A stretch of DNA of 64,000 bases from UBA11400 sp964473555 (GTDB lineage: Bacteria; Bacteroidota; Rhodothermia; Balneolales; HLUCCA01): NCBI GenBank assembly GCA_964473555.1, contig CAYYPL010000003.1, positions 272,490 through 336,489 of the forward strand, read 5' to 3'. A program made the translations under genes and the position numbers. How positions within the stretch are numbered: position 1 is the first letter of the stretch; every line of letters begins with the position of its first letter. A model generated the notes under the pieces. That model was not told the origin of the DNA. It did not search any database and worked only from the letters and a program-made list of their open reading frames with translations. Shown here piece by piece: positions 41,714 to 49,707 of the stretch.

Positions 41714-41790
41714 TTTTCACTCGGCTAGGCCTCATGATGTACAACCAAAGACTGTATGGCTTTGCCACTTGTGTTTCGTCTTCAATTCTG
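41714..41790. repeat. 77-bp dispersed repeat, copy B
   Basis: About 80 percent identical to 33945-34020. It is followed by the heptads CTGTTTA, CTCTTTA and CCGTTTA, and the stop codon of NamZ (41806-41808) is in the third. Confidence 0.75.
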
Positions 41791-41805
41791 TTTACTCTTT
41801 ACCGT

Positions 41806-43065
41806 TTACTGATATAAATAATACTGTTGACTTCTGGCCCTGAACGCCTCCACATCCTTGTTCAGAAATGCTTCAACGTCCTCAAAGCGCATGCGTCTGG
41901 AAAACAGCTCTCGGACCGTGCTGGTCCCCGAAACCCGGTCGAACATCCGTAAACGCGAGTCTGTAGCAAGTTCAAACGGATTCTTATCCGGATGTAGCAC
42001 ATGATGTTCCTGCAAGAACAGAAATTGCAGACTCATGATGTTCACCTTGCTGAAATCGGTGATGTACACCTGAACTCCATGTACCACTTGACCTTGCAAC
42101 CTGCCATAATACGGTCGCCAGGTCGCTGGACGGAAGACCACTCCGTCGAGTTTTAGATTGTTCATTCGGTCAGCCATTTCCTGCGCATCGATCCACGGCG
42201 CCCCGAATAACTCAAATGGCATCGTATATCCAACACCTTCGCTGATGACCTGCAATTCTCCCATGATTCCAGTCGCGGTATAGTAGATCGCCGTATGGGT
42301 ATGCGGAATGTGAGGGGATGTGGGTACCCAGGGAAGTCCTGTTTGAGGAAACGTCATGGACCGGTTCCAGCCCTGCATCGGAATCACGGTCAATTTCACT
42401 TTCTTGCCGCCTTCAAGCATCCCTTCTTCGTTCAGAAAGGTTGCCAGCTCTCCGGAAGTCATTCCATATACATAGGGAATCTTGAACTGACTCACGAACG
42501 AGATATATCCGTCCTCAACCAGATTTCCCTCGATTTTACCCCCAAGTGGATTCGGTCGGTCGAGTACCATAAACTCTATTCCGGCTTCTGCGGCAGCCTC
42601 CATCGCCAGTCCCATTGAAGAGATAAAGGTGTAGGAACGGCTTCCCACATCCTGAATGTCGTAAATAAGCACTTCCACGCCTTTGAGCATCTCCTGGGTA
42701 GGTTTACGGGTAGAACCATAAATAGAGAACACGGTAACACCGGTTTTCTCATCGACGTAATCAGAAACATAATCGCCAGCAGCGATATCACCACGGACAC
42801 CGTGTTCCGGACCATACATCGCAACCAGTTCAACATTCGGATCAGCGTACAGCAAATCGATATTCGACTGCAGTCTGGAGTTAACACCCGTTGCGTTAGT
42901 GATAAGTCCGACCCGTTTGCCTTTCAGGGCTGCAAAACCGGATTGTTCCAGTACATCGAATCCGGTTAGCACGCGCATTTTCTCCAGATTGGACTGAGCC
43001 GTTACACTCGAAGCGCTTACGCTAACCATCAAAAGCACTCCCGATATCCATTTCGTTAATTTCAT
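41806..43065 (-). CDS. namZ: Exo-beta-N-acetylmuramidase NamZ (DUF1343)
   Basis: A 419-residue secreted enzyme of the DUF1343/GH171 family that removes MurNAc from the non-reducing end of peptidoglycan chains. The signal peptide is MKLTKWISGVLLMVSVSASSVTAQ. Conserved blocks: GKRVGLITNATG, MYGPEHGVRG (with the putative catalytic Glu), YDIQDVGSRSYTF, VLDRPNPLGG and the C-terminal half with GVGYTMPFELFGAPW. It works with the cytosolic NagZ-like enzyme (7115-8185) and an AmpG-like importer in the same direction, 231 bp downstream. The stop codon lies in a CCGTTTA heptad, so the tail YYLYQ is repeat-derived. Confidence 0.9.
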   Translation of the reverse strand: MKLTKWISGVLLMVSVSASSVTAQSNLEKMRVLTGFDVLEQSGFAALKGKRVGLITNATGVNSRLQSNIDLLYADPNVELVAMYGPEHGVRGDIAAGDYVSDYVDEKTGVTVFSIYGSTRKPTQEMLKGVEVLIYDIQDVGSRSYTFISSMGLAMEAAAEAGIEFMVLDRPNPLGGKIEGNLVEDGYISFVSQFKIPYVYGMTSGELATFLNEEGMLEGGKKVKLTVIPMQGWNRSMTFPQTGLPWVPTSPHIPHTHTAIYYTATGIMGELQVISEGVGYTMPFELFGAPWIDAQEMADRMNNLKLDGVVFRPATWRPYYGRLQGQVVHGVQVYITDFSKVNIMSLQFLFLQEHHVLHPDKNPFELATDSRLRMFDRVSGTSTVRELFSRRMRFEDVEAFLNKDVEAFRARSQQYYLYQ

Positions 43066-43251
43066 TCCTGTAGATGATTTATGAGAAAGTAGTTGACGAC
43101 AAAATAGTTAACTACCGCTTTGTAAAACAACCCAAGATTGTAAAAGATAAGCCCCACCATCCAAATTGTAAAAGAAGTTATCGATTGAAGCATAAATCTA
43201 CGTGTATGAGTACATTTTAATAGCAGTGAGTCGCGAGCAGTACCTCCCCGA

Positions 43252-43286
43252 CACTGTCACACTCACCGTGATGAAATCACACAGTG
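43252..43286. other. Nested hairpin upstream of DUF1460 gene
   Basis: CACTGT ... ACAGTG encloses GTGAT-GAA-ATCAC, with the two right arms adjacent. It lies in the 328-bp divergent spacer between NamZ and the DUF1460 gene, which otherwise holds a heptamer array (43314-43390) and no gene. It might be an operator or an attenuator-like RNA. Confidence 0.3.
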
Positions 43287-43313
43287 AGCAGGTTCCGCTC
43301 GCCGCTCACTTCA

Positions 43314-43390
43314 ACTACCCACTACCTACTTCCCACTTCCCACTACCTACTACCTACTTCCCACTACCCACTACCCACTACCCACTACCT
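43314..43390. repeat. Heptamer array (CCCACTA/CCTACTT), about eleven units
   Basis: Eleven pyrimidine-rich heptads end 4 bp before the ATG of the DUF1460 gene. In the reading frame they would give repeats of YPLPT/HFPLP, which inflates the apparent ORF upstream. No promoter or ribosome site is visible in the array. Confidence 0.92.
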
Positions 43391-43393
43391 AAC

Positions 43394-44236
43394 ATGAGAT
43401 CTTTCTTCCTAGCACTAATTCTAATCCTGACATCCATCCAGGCCATAGCCCAGTCCACATCCCGGACTGACCGAGAAACCTTCGAGTCCTGGCTTGTGGA
43501 AGGGCAAACACTCCGCGCAACCGGCGTCTCCACCGAAGGACTCATCGAGTTCTATGCCAAAAAACAACTGGGAATCCCCTACGTTGCCGGACTCCTCGAA
43601 GTCCCTAAAACTGAACAGCTGGTGGTCACCCTTCAGGGCTCCGATTGTGTCCTGTTCGTTGAACACAGTCTTGCCATGACCCTCACTACCCTCCAGGGCA
43701 GCCAGCATTACGACGATCTGGCCCGAAACATCGCACTGCTGCGCTACCAACAAGGACAGGTCAACGGGTACGCCAGCCGGCTCCACTACTTCAGCGACTG
43801 GCTCCAGACTAACGAAAATAAAAGCATCATCAAGCTCCTGCACCAGTCAGACGAGACGCTCCCCGTTATGGATCCAGTCAATTTCATGACACAAAACCGG
43901 TCAGCTTATGCACAGCTCGCCAATTCCGATTCCCTGTACACGCTCCTGTTGCAGCGCGAGGCGTACCTGCGCGACCGACACATCCGGTTTATTCCCCAGC
44001 ACCGAATTCCCGAACTGGAATCCACCTTCCAGACCGGCGATATCCTGAGCTTCGTAAGCACCATCGACGGACTCGACATCGCCCACACCGCTATCGTTGT
44101 TCGTGATGGCTCCCGAGTCGGATTCTACCACGCCTCGACCACCGGAAAAGTCATCAAAGATCCCAAAACCATCCATGAATACACGACCGGACGCAGAAAT
44201 GTAAATGGGATTATCGTAGCAAGATTATTGGATTAG
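43394..44236 (+). CDS. DUF1460 N-acetylmuramoyl-L-alanine amidase-like protein
   Basis: A 280-residue secreted NlpC/P60-like amidase of the DUF1460 family. From the ATG at 43394 it begins MRSFFLALILILTSIQAIAQ, a clean signal peptide. The upstream frame to 43202 is produced by the heptad array and is not coding. The catalytic cysteine is in GSDCVLFVEHSLAM (about residue 86), and the histidine is in LDIAHTAIVVRDG. These enzymes cleave muropeptide stems (MurNAc-L-Ala bond). It completes the peptidoglycan-turnover group with NamZ and the AmpG-like permease. Confidence 0.87.
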   Translation: MRSFFLALILILTSIQAIAQSTSRTDRETFESWLVEGQTLRATGVSTEGLIEFYAKKQLGIPYVAGLLEVPKTEQLVVTLQGSDCVLFVEHSLAMTLTTLQGSQHYDDLARNIALLRYQQGQVNGYASRLHYFSDWLQTNENKSIIKLLHQSDETLPVMDPVNFMTQNRSAYAQLANSDSLYTLLLQREAYLRDRHIRFIPQHRIPELESTFQTGDILSFVSTIDGLDIAHTAIVVRDGSRVGFYHASTTGKVIKDPKTIHEYTTGRRNVNGIIVARLLD

Positions 44237-44320
44237 GCTAGTGGGCAAATAGGTCAGCTGGCCAGCGGAACCTATTCCCAAACGCTTGCGAAGTAACCTT
44301 CTCGCTCGACGTTTACGGTA

Positions 44321-44354
44321 GGTCTGTTTTTCCGTTTTCCGTTTACTGTTTACC
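44321..44354. repeat. Heptamer array (CTGTTTT/CCGTTTT)
   Basis: About four heptads with CTGT or CCGT cores in the 139-bp spacer between the convergent DUF1460 and DUF502 genes. Confidence 0.8.
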
Positions 44355-44375
44355 AAGCGTAAAGCGCTTGTGAGC

Positions 44376-44951
44376 CTATTCTTCATGCAACCCCGCAACC
44401 CCACCGGAAACGATAAATTTCATCGCATCACCGGGAGCTACATTGACCGGACGTACCTGCTCTTTGGGAACAATGAACAATTCACCCGAAAAGTTATAGG
44501 AATGGGGGAAGTACACCGCAACTTTGTCCTTCTCTTCGAGTTTTCGCAAGTCGGTTTCAGTTAAAAATCCAAGCTTCTCCAGATTGGTCACCGGATTAAC
44601 CACCACCATCACCGGTTTATTGAACTTCTTCTCTTTGCCCACAAACGCCTGAAACAAGTCCGTAAGTGCCGAATACACCAGGTTCAGAACCGGTACCGAC
44701 TCGATGACCTTCTTGGAAAAGACCTTTATAGGAGTTGCAATGATCGTCTGACCCAAAAATCCAACAAGGGTTACTATCGAGACCAGAATCAAAATACCCA
44801 ACCCTGGAATTACGGTGCCTAGCACCGAGTACAAGAATCGTTCGAGTATCCCATCTATAAAGTCAAAAATCAAGAAGATCAGATAGATCGTTACCGAAAT
44901 AGGTGCCAGATAGAGTAACCCTTGCAAAAAATATCGAAATAGCTTGTTCAT
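44376..44951 (-). CDS. DUF502 membrane protein
   Basis: A 191-residue protein with two hydrophobic segments near the N-terminus (YFLQGLLYLAPISVTIYLIFLIFDFIDG and LGILILVSIVTLVGFLGQT) and a soluble C-terminal domain. DUF502 blocks are TPIKVFSKKVIESVPVLNLVYSALTDLFQAF, VAVYFPHSYNFSGELFIVP and PGDAMKFIVSGGV. The family is widespread and its function is unknown. The ATG at 44949-44951 is chosen; the longer frame adds unrelated residues. Confidence 0.85.
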   Translation of the reverse strand: MNKLFRYFLQGLLYLAPISVTIYLIFLIFDFIDGILERFLYSVLGTVIPGLGILILVSIVTLVGFLGQTIIATPIKVFSKKVIESVPVLNLVYSALTDLFQAFVGKEKKFNKPVMVVVNPVTNLEKLGFLTETDLRKLEEKDKVAVYFPHSYNFSGELFIVPKEQVRPVNVAPGDAMKFIVSGGVAGLHEE

Positions 44952-45111
44952 AGTGAAAGTATTGGATAATAAATGGGGTGCGAATCCCGTAACTATACTG
45001 TATGGCATAATATACACACAGATAGATTTCAAAAAGCTGGAATGGAAGTGATATATGCCACGTTATTTTAAACAAATAACTTAAATAATAACCCGTATCA
45101 GGAGATGTATT

Positions 45112-45381
45112 ATGACTACCGCTAAAATAATCGTAGGGGTATTGGCTGGAGTGGCTGTTGGAGCGGCCATAGGTATATTGTTCTCACCCGACAAAGGGAC
45201 CAACACCCGGAAAAAAATCACCCAAAAAGGGGAAGACATGATGCACGACATCGAAGAGGGTCTGTCTGATATTTATGACACCATTTCAAAAAAATACGGA
45301 CAAGCCACAGAACAGGTTGAAAAGGCTGTAATGAGCGGAAAGGCTAAGCTGGAAAAAGCGGTACACAAATCGGAAAGTTAA
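45112..45381 (+). CDS. YtxH-domain protein
   Basis: An 89-residue protein with one N-terminal membrane helix (AKIIVGVLAGVAVGAAIGILFSPDKGT) followed by a charged coiled-coil tail, the YtxH family layout. The role is uncertain; relatives are envelope-stress or general-stress proteins. An AGGAGAT ribosome site lies 5 bp before the ATG, one of the few strong ones in the window. Confidence 0.9.
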   Translation: MTTAKIIVGVLAGVAVGAAIGILFSPDKGTNTRKKITQKGEDMMHDIEEGLSDIYDTISKKYGQATEQVEKAVMSGKAKLEKAVHKSES

Positions 45382-45386
45382 TGGCC

Positions 45387-45416
45387 GGACCAACGGGATT
45401 TGACCCGTTATTGTCC
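45387..45416. other. Hairpin between YtxH and msrB genes
   Basis: GGAC-C-AACGGG / CCCGTT-ATT-GTCC, a two-part stem between convergent genes. It has no T-run, so termination would be partial or Rho-dependent. Confidence 0.45.
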
Positions 45417-45452
45417 GAATACGTGTATCTGATCTGAGGATCTGCCAGATGG

Positions 45453-45893
45453 TCAGGACTGCTTTTTCAACGCTGCCGAGTTCATGCAATATCTGAGTCC
45501 CGAAGGCTTGGGACCATCCGGAAAAACGTGCCCCAGATGTGCGTCACAGGTGTTGCACAGGGTTTCAACCCGAACCATCCCAAAACTACGGTCTACAATA
45601 TACTTTATCGCATTATCGGACAGGGGCTCAGTAAAACTGGGCCACCCTGTTCCACTTTCAAACTTGACTGAACTATCAAATAGTGGCGTAGCACAGCATA
45701 CACATGCATAGATGCCCGGCTCGAACGACTCGCAGTACTCACCTGTAAACGGGCGCTCGGTTCCGTGTTGACGCGTAACCCGATATTGCTCGGGAGTCAA
45801 CAACTGCTTCCACTCCGTCTCCGTTCTTTCAACTCTTCGGTCCGGCTCCGGACCACCAGTCTTTGCAAATGCTAAAATAGAATTCCACGTCAT
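45453..45893 (-). CDS. msrB: Peptide-methionine (R)-S-oxide reductase
   Basis: A 146-residue cytosolic MsrB. Zinc cysteines: CVCC near residue 75 and CNTC near 114. The substrate pocket block is SGTGWPSFTEP, and the catalytic cysteine is in SGLRYCMNSAAL near the C-terminus. It reduces methionine-R-sulfoxide in proteins. It is full length and separate from any msrA. Confidence 0.96.
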   Translation of the reverse strand: MTWNSILAFAKTGGPEPDRRVERTETEWKQLLTPEQYRVTRQHGTERPFTGEYCESFEPGIYACVCCATPLFDSSVKFESGTGWPSFTEPLSDNAIKYIVDRSFGMVRVETLCNTCDAHLGHVFPDGPKPSGLRYCMNSAALKKQS

Positions 45894-45945
45894 GTTTATT
45901 TGGGCATTAATAGCTATTGAGTCTTTAGTTTACGATGAAGTCCAT

Positions 45946-47082
45946 TTAGTAATCGTAAATAACCAGATCATTGACTCTTTTGTCCAGATCGGTTTTCAGT
46001 TGATTTACATCAACGTAATCTGATAACATAGATTCTGATTTTCGGTTGAGTATCTCAATCAACATTTTCTGATAGCCAATCTCCGCAATGTGAAACCCAT
46101 CCAGAATCTCAGAATCGTCAGATCCGAATGAACCGAGAGTTGTAAAATCATATACTTCGTAACCGAACTGGTCAAACAAAGGTTCAAGTAATGGAAAAAT
46201 CTTATCGATGTACGTGTATCCACCATCCATCCGCATCAGGTCCAATGCAAAATCAGCGTAAGGTGGAAGGAACCCTATCACTTTAATCCCGTTCTGCTTA
46301 CAATAACTTAAAAATAACTCTATTTCACTGAGAGCCTTATCATCCACCGAATCTCCCATCTCAAAACGATTACCCCTGTTTGTGATACTCTTTACTATAT
46401 CTTCATGTATTTTATTTAGTTTCGTTTCATCACGCTTCAAAAGCAGGTCTATGTCTATCCCATAATCCATACTTCCATCGTTTCGTAATCCTCGACCATT
46501 CAAGAGGGCATTTGAACCATAGTACCTGATATCATCCCGACCGTCAAAATTATCTTTCAATTGGCCTCTCAAAATACGTCCCGTTAACTGTTTATACAGA
46601 TTTAAATCAATCTCCCAAACATTCCATTTTTCCCAGACAGCAGGATCCCTTCCCGTATGTATTTGATCACTTTGAGCGTTGAAGAGCCATTGGTCCAAGC
46701 CAATAATCAGTAGTTTTGGGTGCTTTTGGGGTTCAAAAGTCTCCATGAAGACTTTGTAGTCGCCGGCTCTTCTGATCGTGTATCCGGCATTATAAAACGA
46801 CTGCTTGAACATACCTTCTCTGAAATGTAGTACTCTGGATGATCCCAATGCCCAGATTTCAGCACGTTGAAGGCGTTGCATATACGCCCACTTGTATTTT
46901 GTCAGATTGTCCTGCTTGAGTCCTAACCCTACAATGGTTTTTTCATCCGTATTCAACAATGTATCTGTATTGAAATACATATCTGAATACCGGCTCAAAA
47001 TAGCCATAGACAATAAAAACCATATACCAATGGCATAAAACGGAATGCCAAAAAGAAGTAACTCTTTGATAAATTTTCGCAT
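45946..47082 (-). CDS. AlgJ/DltD-like SGNH protein, partner of MBOAT
   Basis: A 378-residue protein with an N-terminal membrane anchor (IKELLLFGIPFYAIGIWFLLSMAIL) and a periplasmic domain. ALGSSRVLHFREG (serine nucleophile region) and DGFHIAEIGYQ (Asp-x-x-His) fit an SGNH-type acyltransferase/esterase as in AlgJ or DltD. The start ATG at 47080-47082 follows the MBOAT stop by 1 bp; a longer frame overlaps that gene. It would pass acyl groups delivered by MBOAT to an exported polysaccharide. Confidence 0.75.
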   Translation of the reverse strand: MRKFIKELLLFGIPFYAIGIWFLLSMAILSRYSDMYFNTDTLLNTDEKTIVGLGLKQDNLTKYKWAYMQRLQRAEIWALGSSRVLHFREGMFKQSFYNAGYTIRRAGDYKVFMETFEPQKHPKLLIIGLDQWLFNAQSDQIHTGRDPAVWEKWNVWEIDLNLYKQLTGRILRGQLKDNFDGRDDIRYYGSNALLNGRGLRNDGSMDYGIDIDLLLKRDETKLNKIHEDIVKSITNRGNRFEMGDSVDDKALSEIELFLSYCKQNGIKVIGFLPPYADFALDLMRMDGGYTYIDKIFPLLEPLFDQFGYEVYDFTTLGSFGSDDSEILDGFHIAEIGYQKMLIEILNRKSESMLSDYVDVNQLKTDLDKRVNDLVIYDY

Positions 47083-47083
47083 A

Positions 47084-48520
47084 TCAAAATTGAAAGTAAA
47101 TGAAGTCTTGTTCAACTGTGCCTGAATTCAATAGGAATGCGATCATCGAATAGTACAAAGCCCATCTCAAGTATCTGGGCATTAGATTCATTGTCTTTTC
47201 GACAGCGTATTGGTCGTGTCTTCCAATCCATTCTACAAGAATAAATACAATCAAAAGTAGGAAAAAGAAAATGGGTCTGATTTCTGGAATACTAAAAAAA
47301 GTACTCGAAAATATGTTTATAAGGATATCCACGGCTTGTGAAACCGATTCAGAACGGAAAAATACCCAAGCTAATGTGGTCAACAGAAAGGTTGAAAGTA
47401 TTTTGAGTAAATCACTAAAAACAGGTACATACCCTCCTGAAGTTATCGGAGCCAGGTTTTCTCTATTTTTCCCCGATAAGAATAGCGGTAAGTAAAACAA
47501 CGCGTGTAGAAAACCCCAAATGATGAACGTCCAGTTAGCTCCGTGCCAAAATCCGCTTACCACAAATACAATAGTGATATTTCTGATGGCCATAGCCTTG
47601 CCCACTCTGCTGCCTCCCAATGGGATATACACATAATCCCTGAACCACGTCGATAATGATATATGCCACCTTCTCCAAAACTCTGCAATGTCCCTTGAGA
47701 AATAGGGAAATGCAAAATTGTTCATCAACTGAATTCCAAATAATTTTCCCACACCAATGGCAATGTGTGAGTATCCGGCAAAGTCGCAATAAATTTGAAA
47801 TGCGAACAGAATACTTCCTATAAGTAGCGTGCTTCCACTGTACGATTCATGATCCCCGTAAATAAGGTTCACGTATACCGCAGCCTGATCCGCTATCAGC
47901 ATTTTGATAAACAAGCCCCAAAGGATTTGCCTCAGACCATCTTTAGCTGCTATAAAATCAAACTTTCTGAGTGAATTAAACTGAGGCAGCATATTGGAAG
48001 CACGTTCGATAGGACCCGCTACAAGCTGAGGAAAGAAAGAAACAAATGCTCCGAATGCGAGGAAATCATGCGATGGTTGAATCTTTCGCCGGTAAACGTC
48101 TATCGTGTAACTTAACGTCTGGAAGGTATAGAAACTGATCCCCACTGGTAAAATGATATGAATCCTGTCGTATTCGAAACCAGTCCCAAATAATTGATAA
48201 GCAGTAACAAACGATTCTAAAAAGAAGTTGAGATATTTAAAAACAGCCAGTAGTCCAAGATTGACAATGACACTACATGCAAGGAGAAACTTTCTTCGAG
48301 TTTCATTTTCAGTAGTTGACAAATATTTTGATAGGTAAAAGTCGACTGTAGTACTGAAAAATATCAGTGTCAAAAACCTCCAGTCCCACCATCCATAGAA
48401 CACATAACTGGCTACAAAAATAACCCCATTTTGAAGTTTGTACCTTTTCGACGGAATGAGCCAATAAATGGCAAACACCAAGGGCAAAAAAACAGCAAAG
48501 TCAATCGAATTAAATAGCAC
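47084..48520 (-). CDS. MBOAT O-acyltransferase (AlgI/DltB-like)
   Basis: A 478-residue polytopic membrane protein that moves acetyl groups across the inner membrane. The start MLFNSIDFAVFLPLVFAIYW is typical of the family but uses a GTG codon. The catalytic histidine is in SGFWHGANWTFIIWG (about residue 330), and WRRWHISLSTWFRDYVYIPLGG precedes it. The adjacent AlgJ-like gene completes the pair. The polysaccharide target is unknown. Confidence 0.9.
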   Translation of the reverse strand: MLFNSIDFAVFLPLVFAIYWLIPSKRYKLQNGVIFVASYVFYGWWDWRFLTLIFFSTTVDFYLSKYLSTTENETRRKFLLACSVIVNLGLLAVFKYLNFFLESFVTAYQLFGTGFEYDRIHIILPVGISFYTFQTLSYTIDVYRRKIQPSHDFLAFGAFVSFFPQLVAGPIERASNMLPQFNSLRKFDFIAAKDGLRQILWGLFIKMLIADQAAVYVNLIYGDHESYSGSTLLIGSILFAFQIYCDFAGYSHIAIGVGKLFGIQLMNNFAFPYFSRDIAEFWRRWHISLSTWFRDYVYIPLGGSRVGKAMAIRNITIVFVVSGFWHGANWTFIIWGFLHALFYLPLFLSGKNRENLAPITSGGYVPVFSDLLKILSTFLLTTLAWVFFRSESVSQAVDILINIFSSTFFSIPEIRPIFFFLLLIVFILVEWIGRHDQYAVEKTMNLMPRYLRWALYYSMIAFLLNSGTVEQDFIYFQF

Positions 48521-48684
48521 TTGGTATAACCTAGAACGGTGAGAAATTATCTAATGGACTGTTTTGTTATGTTACTTCGAGGCAAGCTACAAATCAATCC
48601 CCCTATTCACAACTCATCTCAATTTACCCTGCTCCCTGTCCCCCGCCCCTCCGCTCAACCAGAAAAACTGCTCACGGCTGCTAA

Positions 48685-49287
48685 CTACTGCTCACTACTC
48701 TCCGCTCGCGCCTCTTCAATACCGCTCTCCGCTTGTGGCTCACTTTTCACGGCTTCTTCCTTCTGCTCAGGAAAAAACTTCTTGTTGAATAGCAGGATAA
48801 GTATCACGGCACAGGATATAGCTACATCAGCCATATTAAAGATGTACGGAAATACGGTACGACCACCGATTTCAAGATTAAAATAGATGAAGTCAACCAC
48901 GTGGCCTTCCAGGAATCCACCATACCCACCAACGTAACCCATGACCATTCTGTCTATCAGGTTACCGATCGCACCACCAATGATCAGGCCCATAAGGTAC
49001 ATAAAACCGACCGGAGCATCCTGGATGTGCTTGAGTACGTACCCAATGATCACAAAGGTGGCAATCAATGCAAATAAGCTCACATAAAAGGTATCGAGAA
49101 TATCGATCCCCAGAGCCATACCCGGATTCTTGGTGAACAGGAACGATAACCATCCCTCGATAATGTCCACATTCTGATAAGCAGGTGTGGTTCTTACCTT
49201 GAACTTGGTATACTGGTCAATGAAAATAACAGCCAGTGCCGTAATCGACAGAATCAGGGCTTTCTTTTTTACAGGTATAGTAGCCAA
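48685..49287 (-). CDS. lspA: Lipoprotein signal peptidase
   Basis: A 200-residue inner-membrane aspartic peptidase that cleaves lipoprotein signals. Blocks: NPGMALGI, GGAIGNLIDR (first catalytic Asp), VVDFIYFN, FNMADVAISCAV (second Asp). Four membrane helices. The start is TTG, one base after the dksA-like stop. A long acidic tail (~30 residues, KEEAVKSEPQAESGIEEARAE ...) is extra, and its end and stop codon are in AGTAGTGAGCAGTAG low-complexity DNA resembling the repeat arrays. Confidence 0.95.
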   Translation of the reverse strand: MATIPVKKKALILSITALAVIFIDQYTKFKVRTTPAYQNVDIIEGWLSFLFTKNPGMALGIDILDTFYVSLFALIATFVIIGYVLKHIQDAPVGFMYLMGLIIGGAIGNLIDRMVMGYVGGYGGFLEGHVVDFIYFNLEIGGRTVFPYIFNMADVAISCAVILILLFNKKFFPEQKEEAVKSEPQAESGIEEARAESSEQ

Positions 49288-49288
49288 A

Positions 49289-49699
49289 TCAGCGTCGTTT
49301 TAGTTTGGCTTCGATACTGATTTGCGTGTGCGGAACTGCTTCAAGACGTCCTTTAGAGATCTTCTTACCAGTTACCTTGCAGACACCGTAGGTTTTATTG
49401 TTGACACGTACGAGGGCATCGTCCAGATACTTGAGAAATTTTTTGGTGCGATTGAACAACATATAGGTCTTCTCACGCTCCTGAGCATCTGTACCGGCGT
49501 CAGCCATATGGTACGAATACGCTGACTCATCCGAGGCGTTCTCTGTGTTGTCCCGGAGCGTTTGCTGAAGGAGATCCAGGTCACGTTCCGCATCTTCGCG
49601 TTTTTTCAGGATAATCTCGCGGAAGTACTCCAGCTCTTCATCGTTGTAGGGCGAAATACGTTCAGGCTGCTCTTGGTTTAAGTTCTTTTCCATAGCCAT
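49289..49699 (-). CDS. DksA/TraR-like protein lacking the zinc cysteines
   Basis: A 136-residue helical-hairpin protein of the DksA/TraR family. The coiled-coil part (DEELEYFREIILKKREDAERDL) is followed by a C-terminal block YGVCKVTGKKISKGRLEAVPHTQ. In place of the C4 zinc finger only one cysteine remains. This version is common in Bacteroidota next to ileS and lspA. It may bind RNA polymerase without zinc, but a ppGpp-dependent role is not certain. It is co-transcribed with ileS and lspA. Confidence 0.88.
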   Translation of the reverse strand: MAMEKNLNQEQPERISPYNDEELEYFREIILKKREDAERDLDLLQQTLRDNTENASDESAYSYHMADAGTDAQEREKTYMLFNRTKKFLKYLDDALVRVNNKTYGVCKVTGKKISKGRLEAVPHTQISIEAKLKRR

Positions 49700-49707
49700 G
49701 CGTTTTG

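Noticed and set aside
43202..43393. 64-codon N-terminal extension of the DUF1460 gene
   Set aside because: It is mostly the translation of the pyrimidine-rich heptamer array. The ATG at 43394 begins a clean signal peptide.
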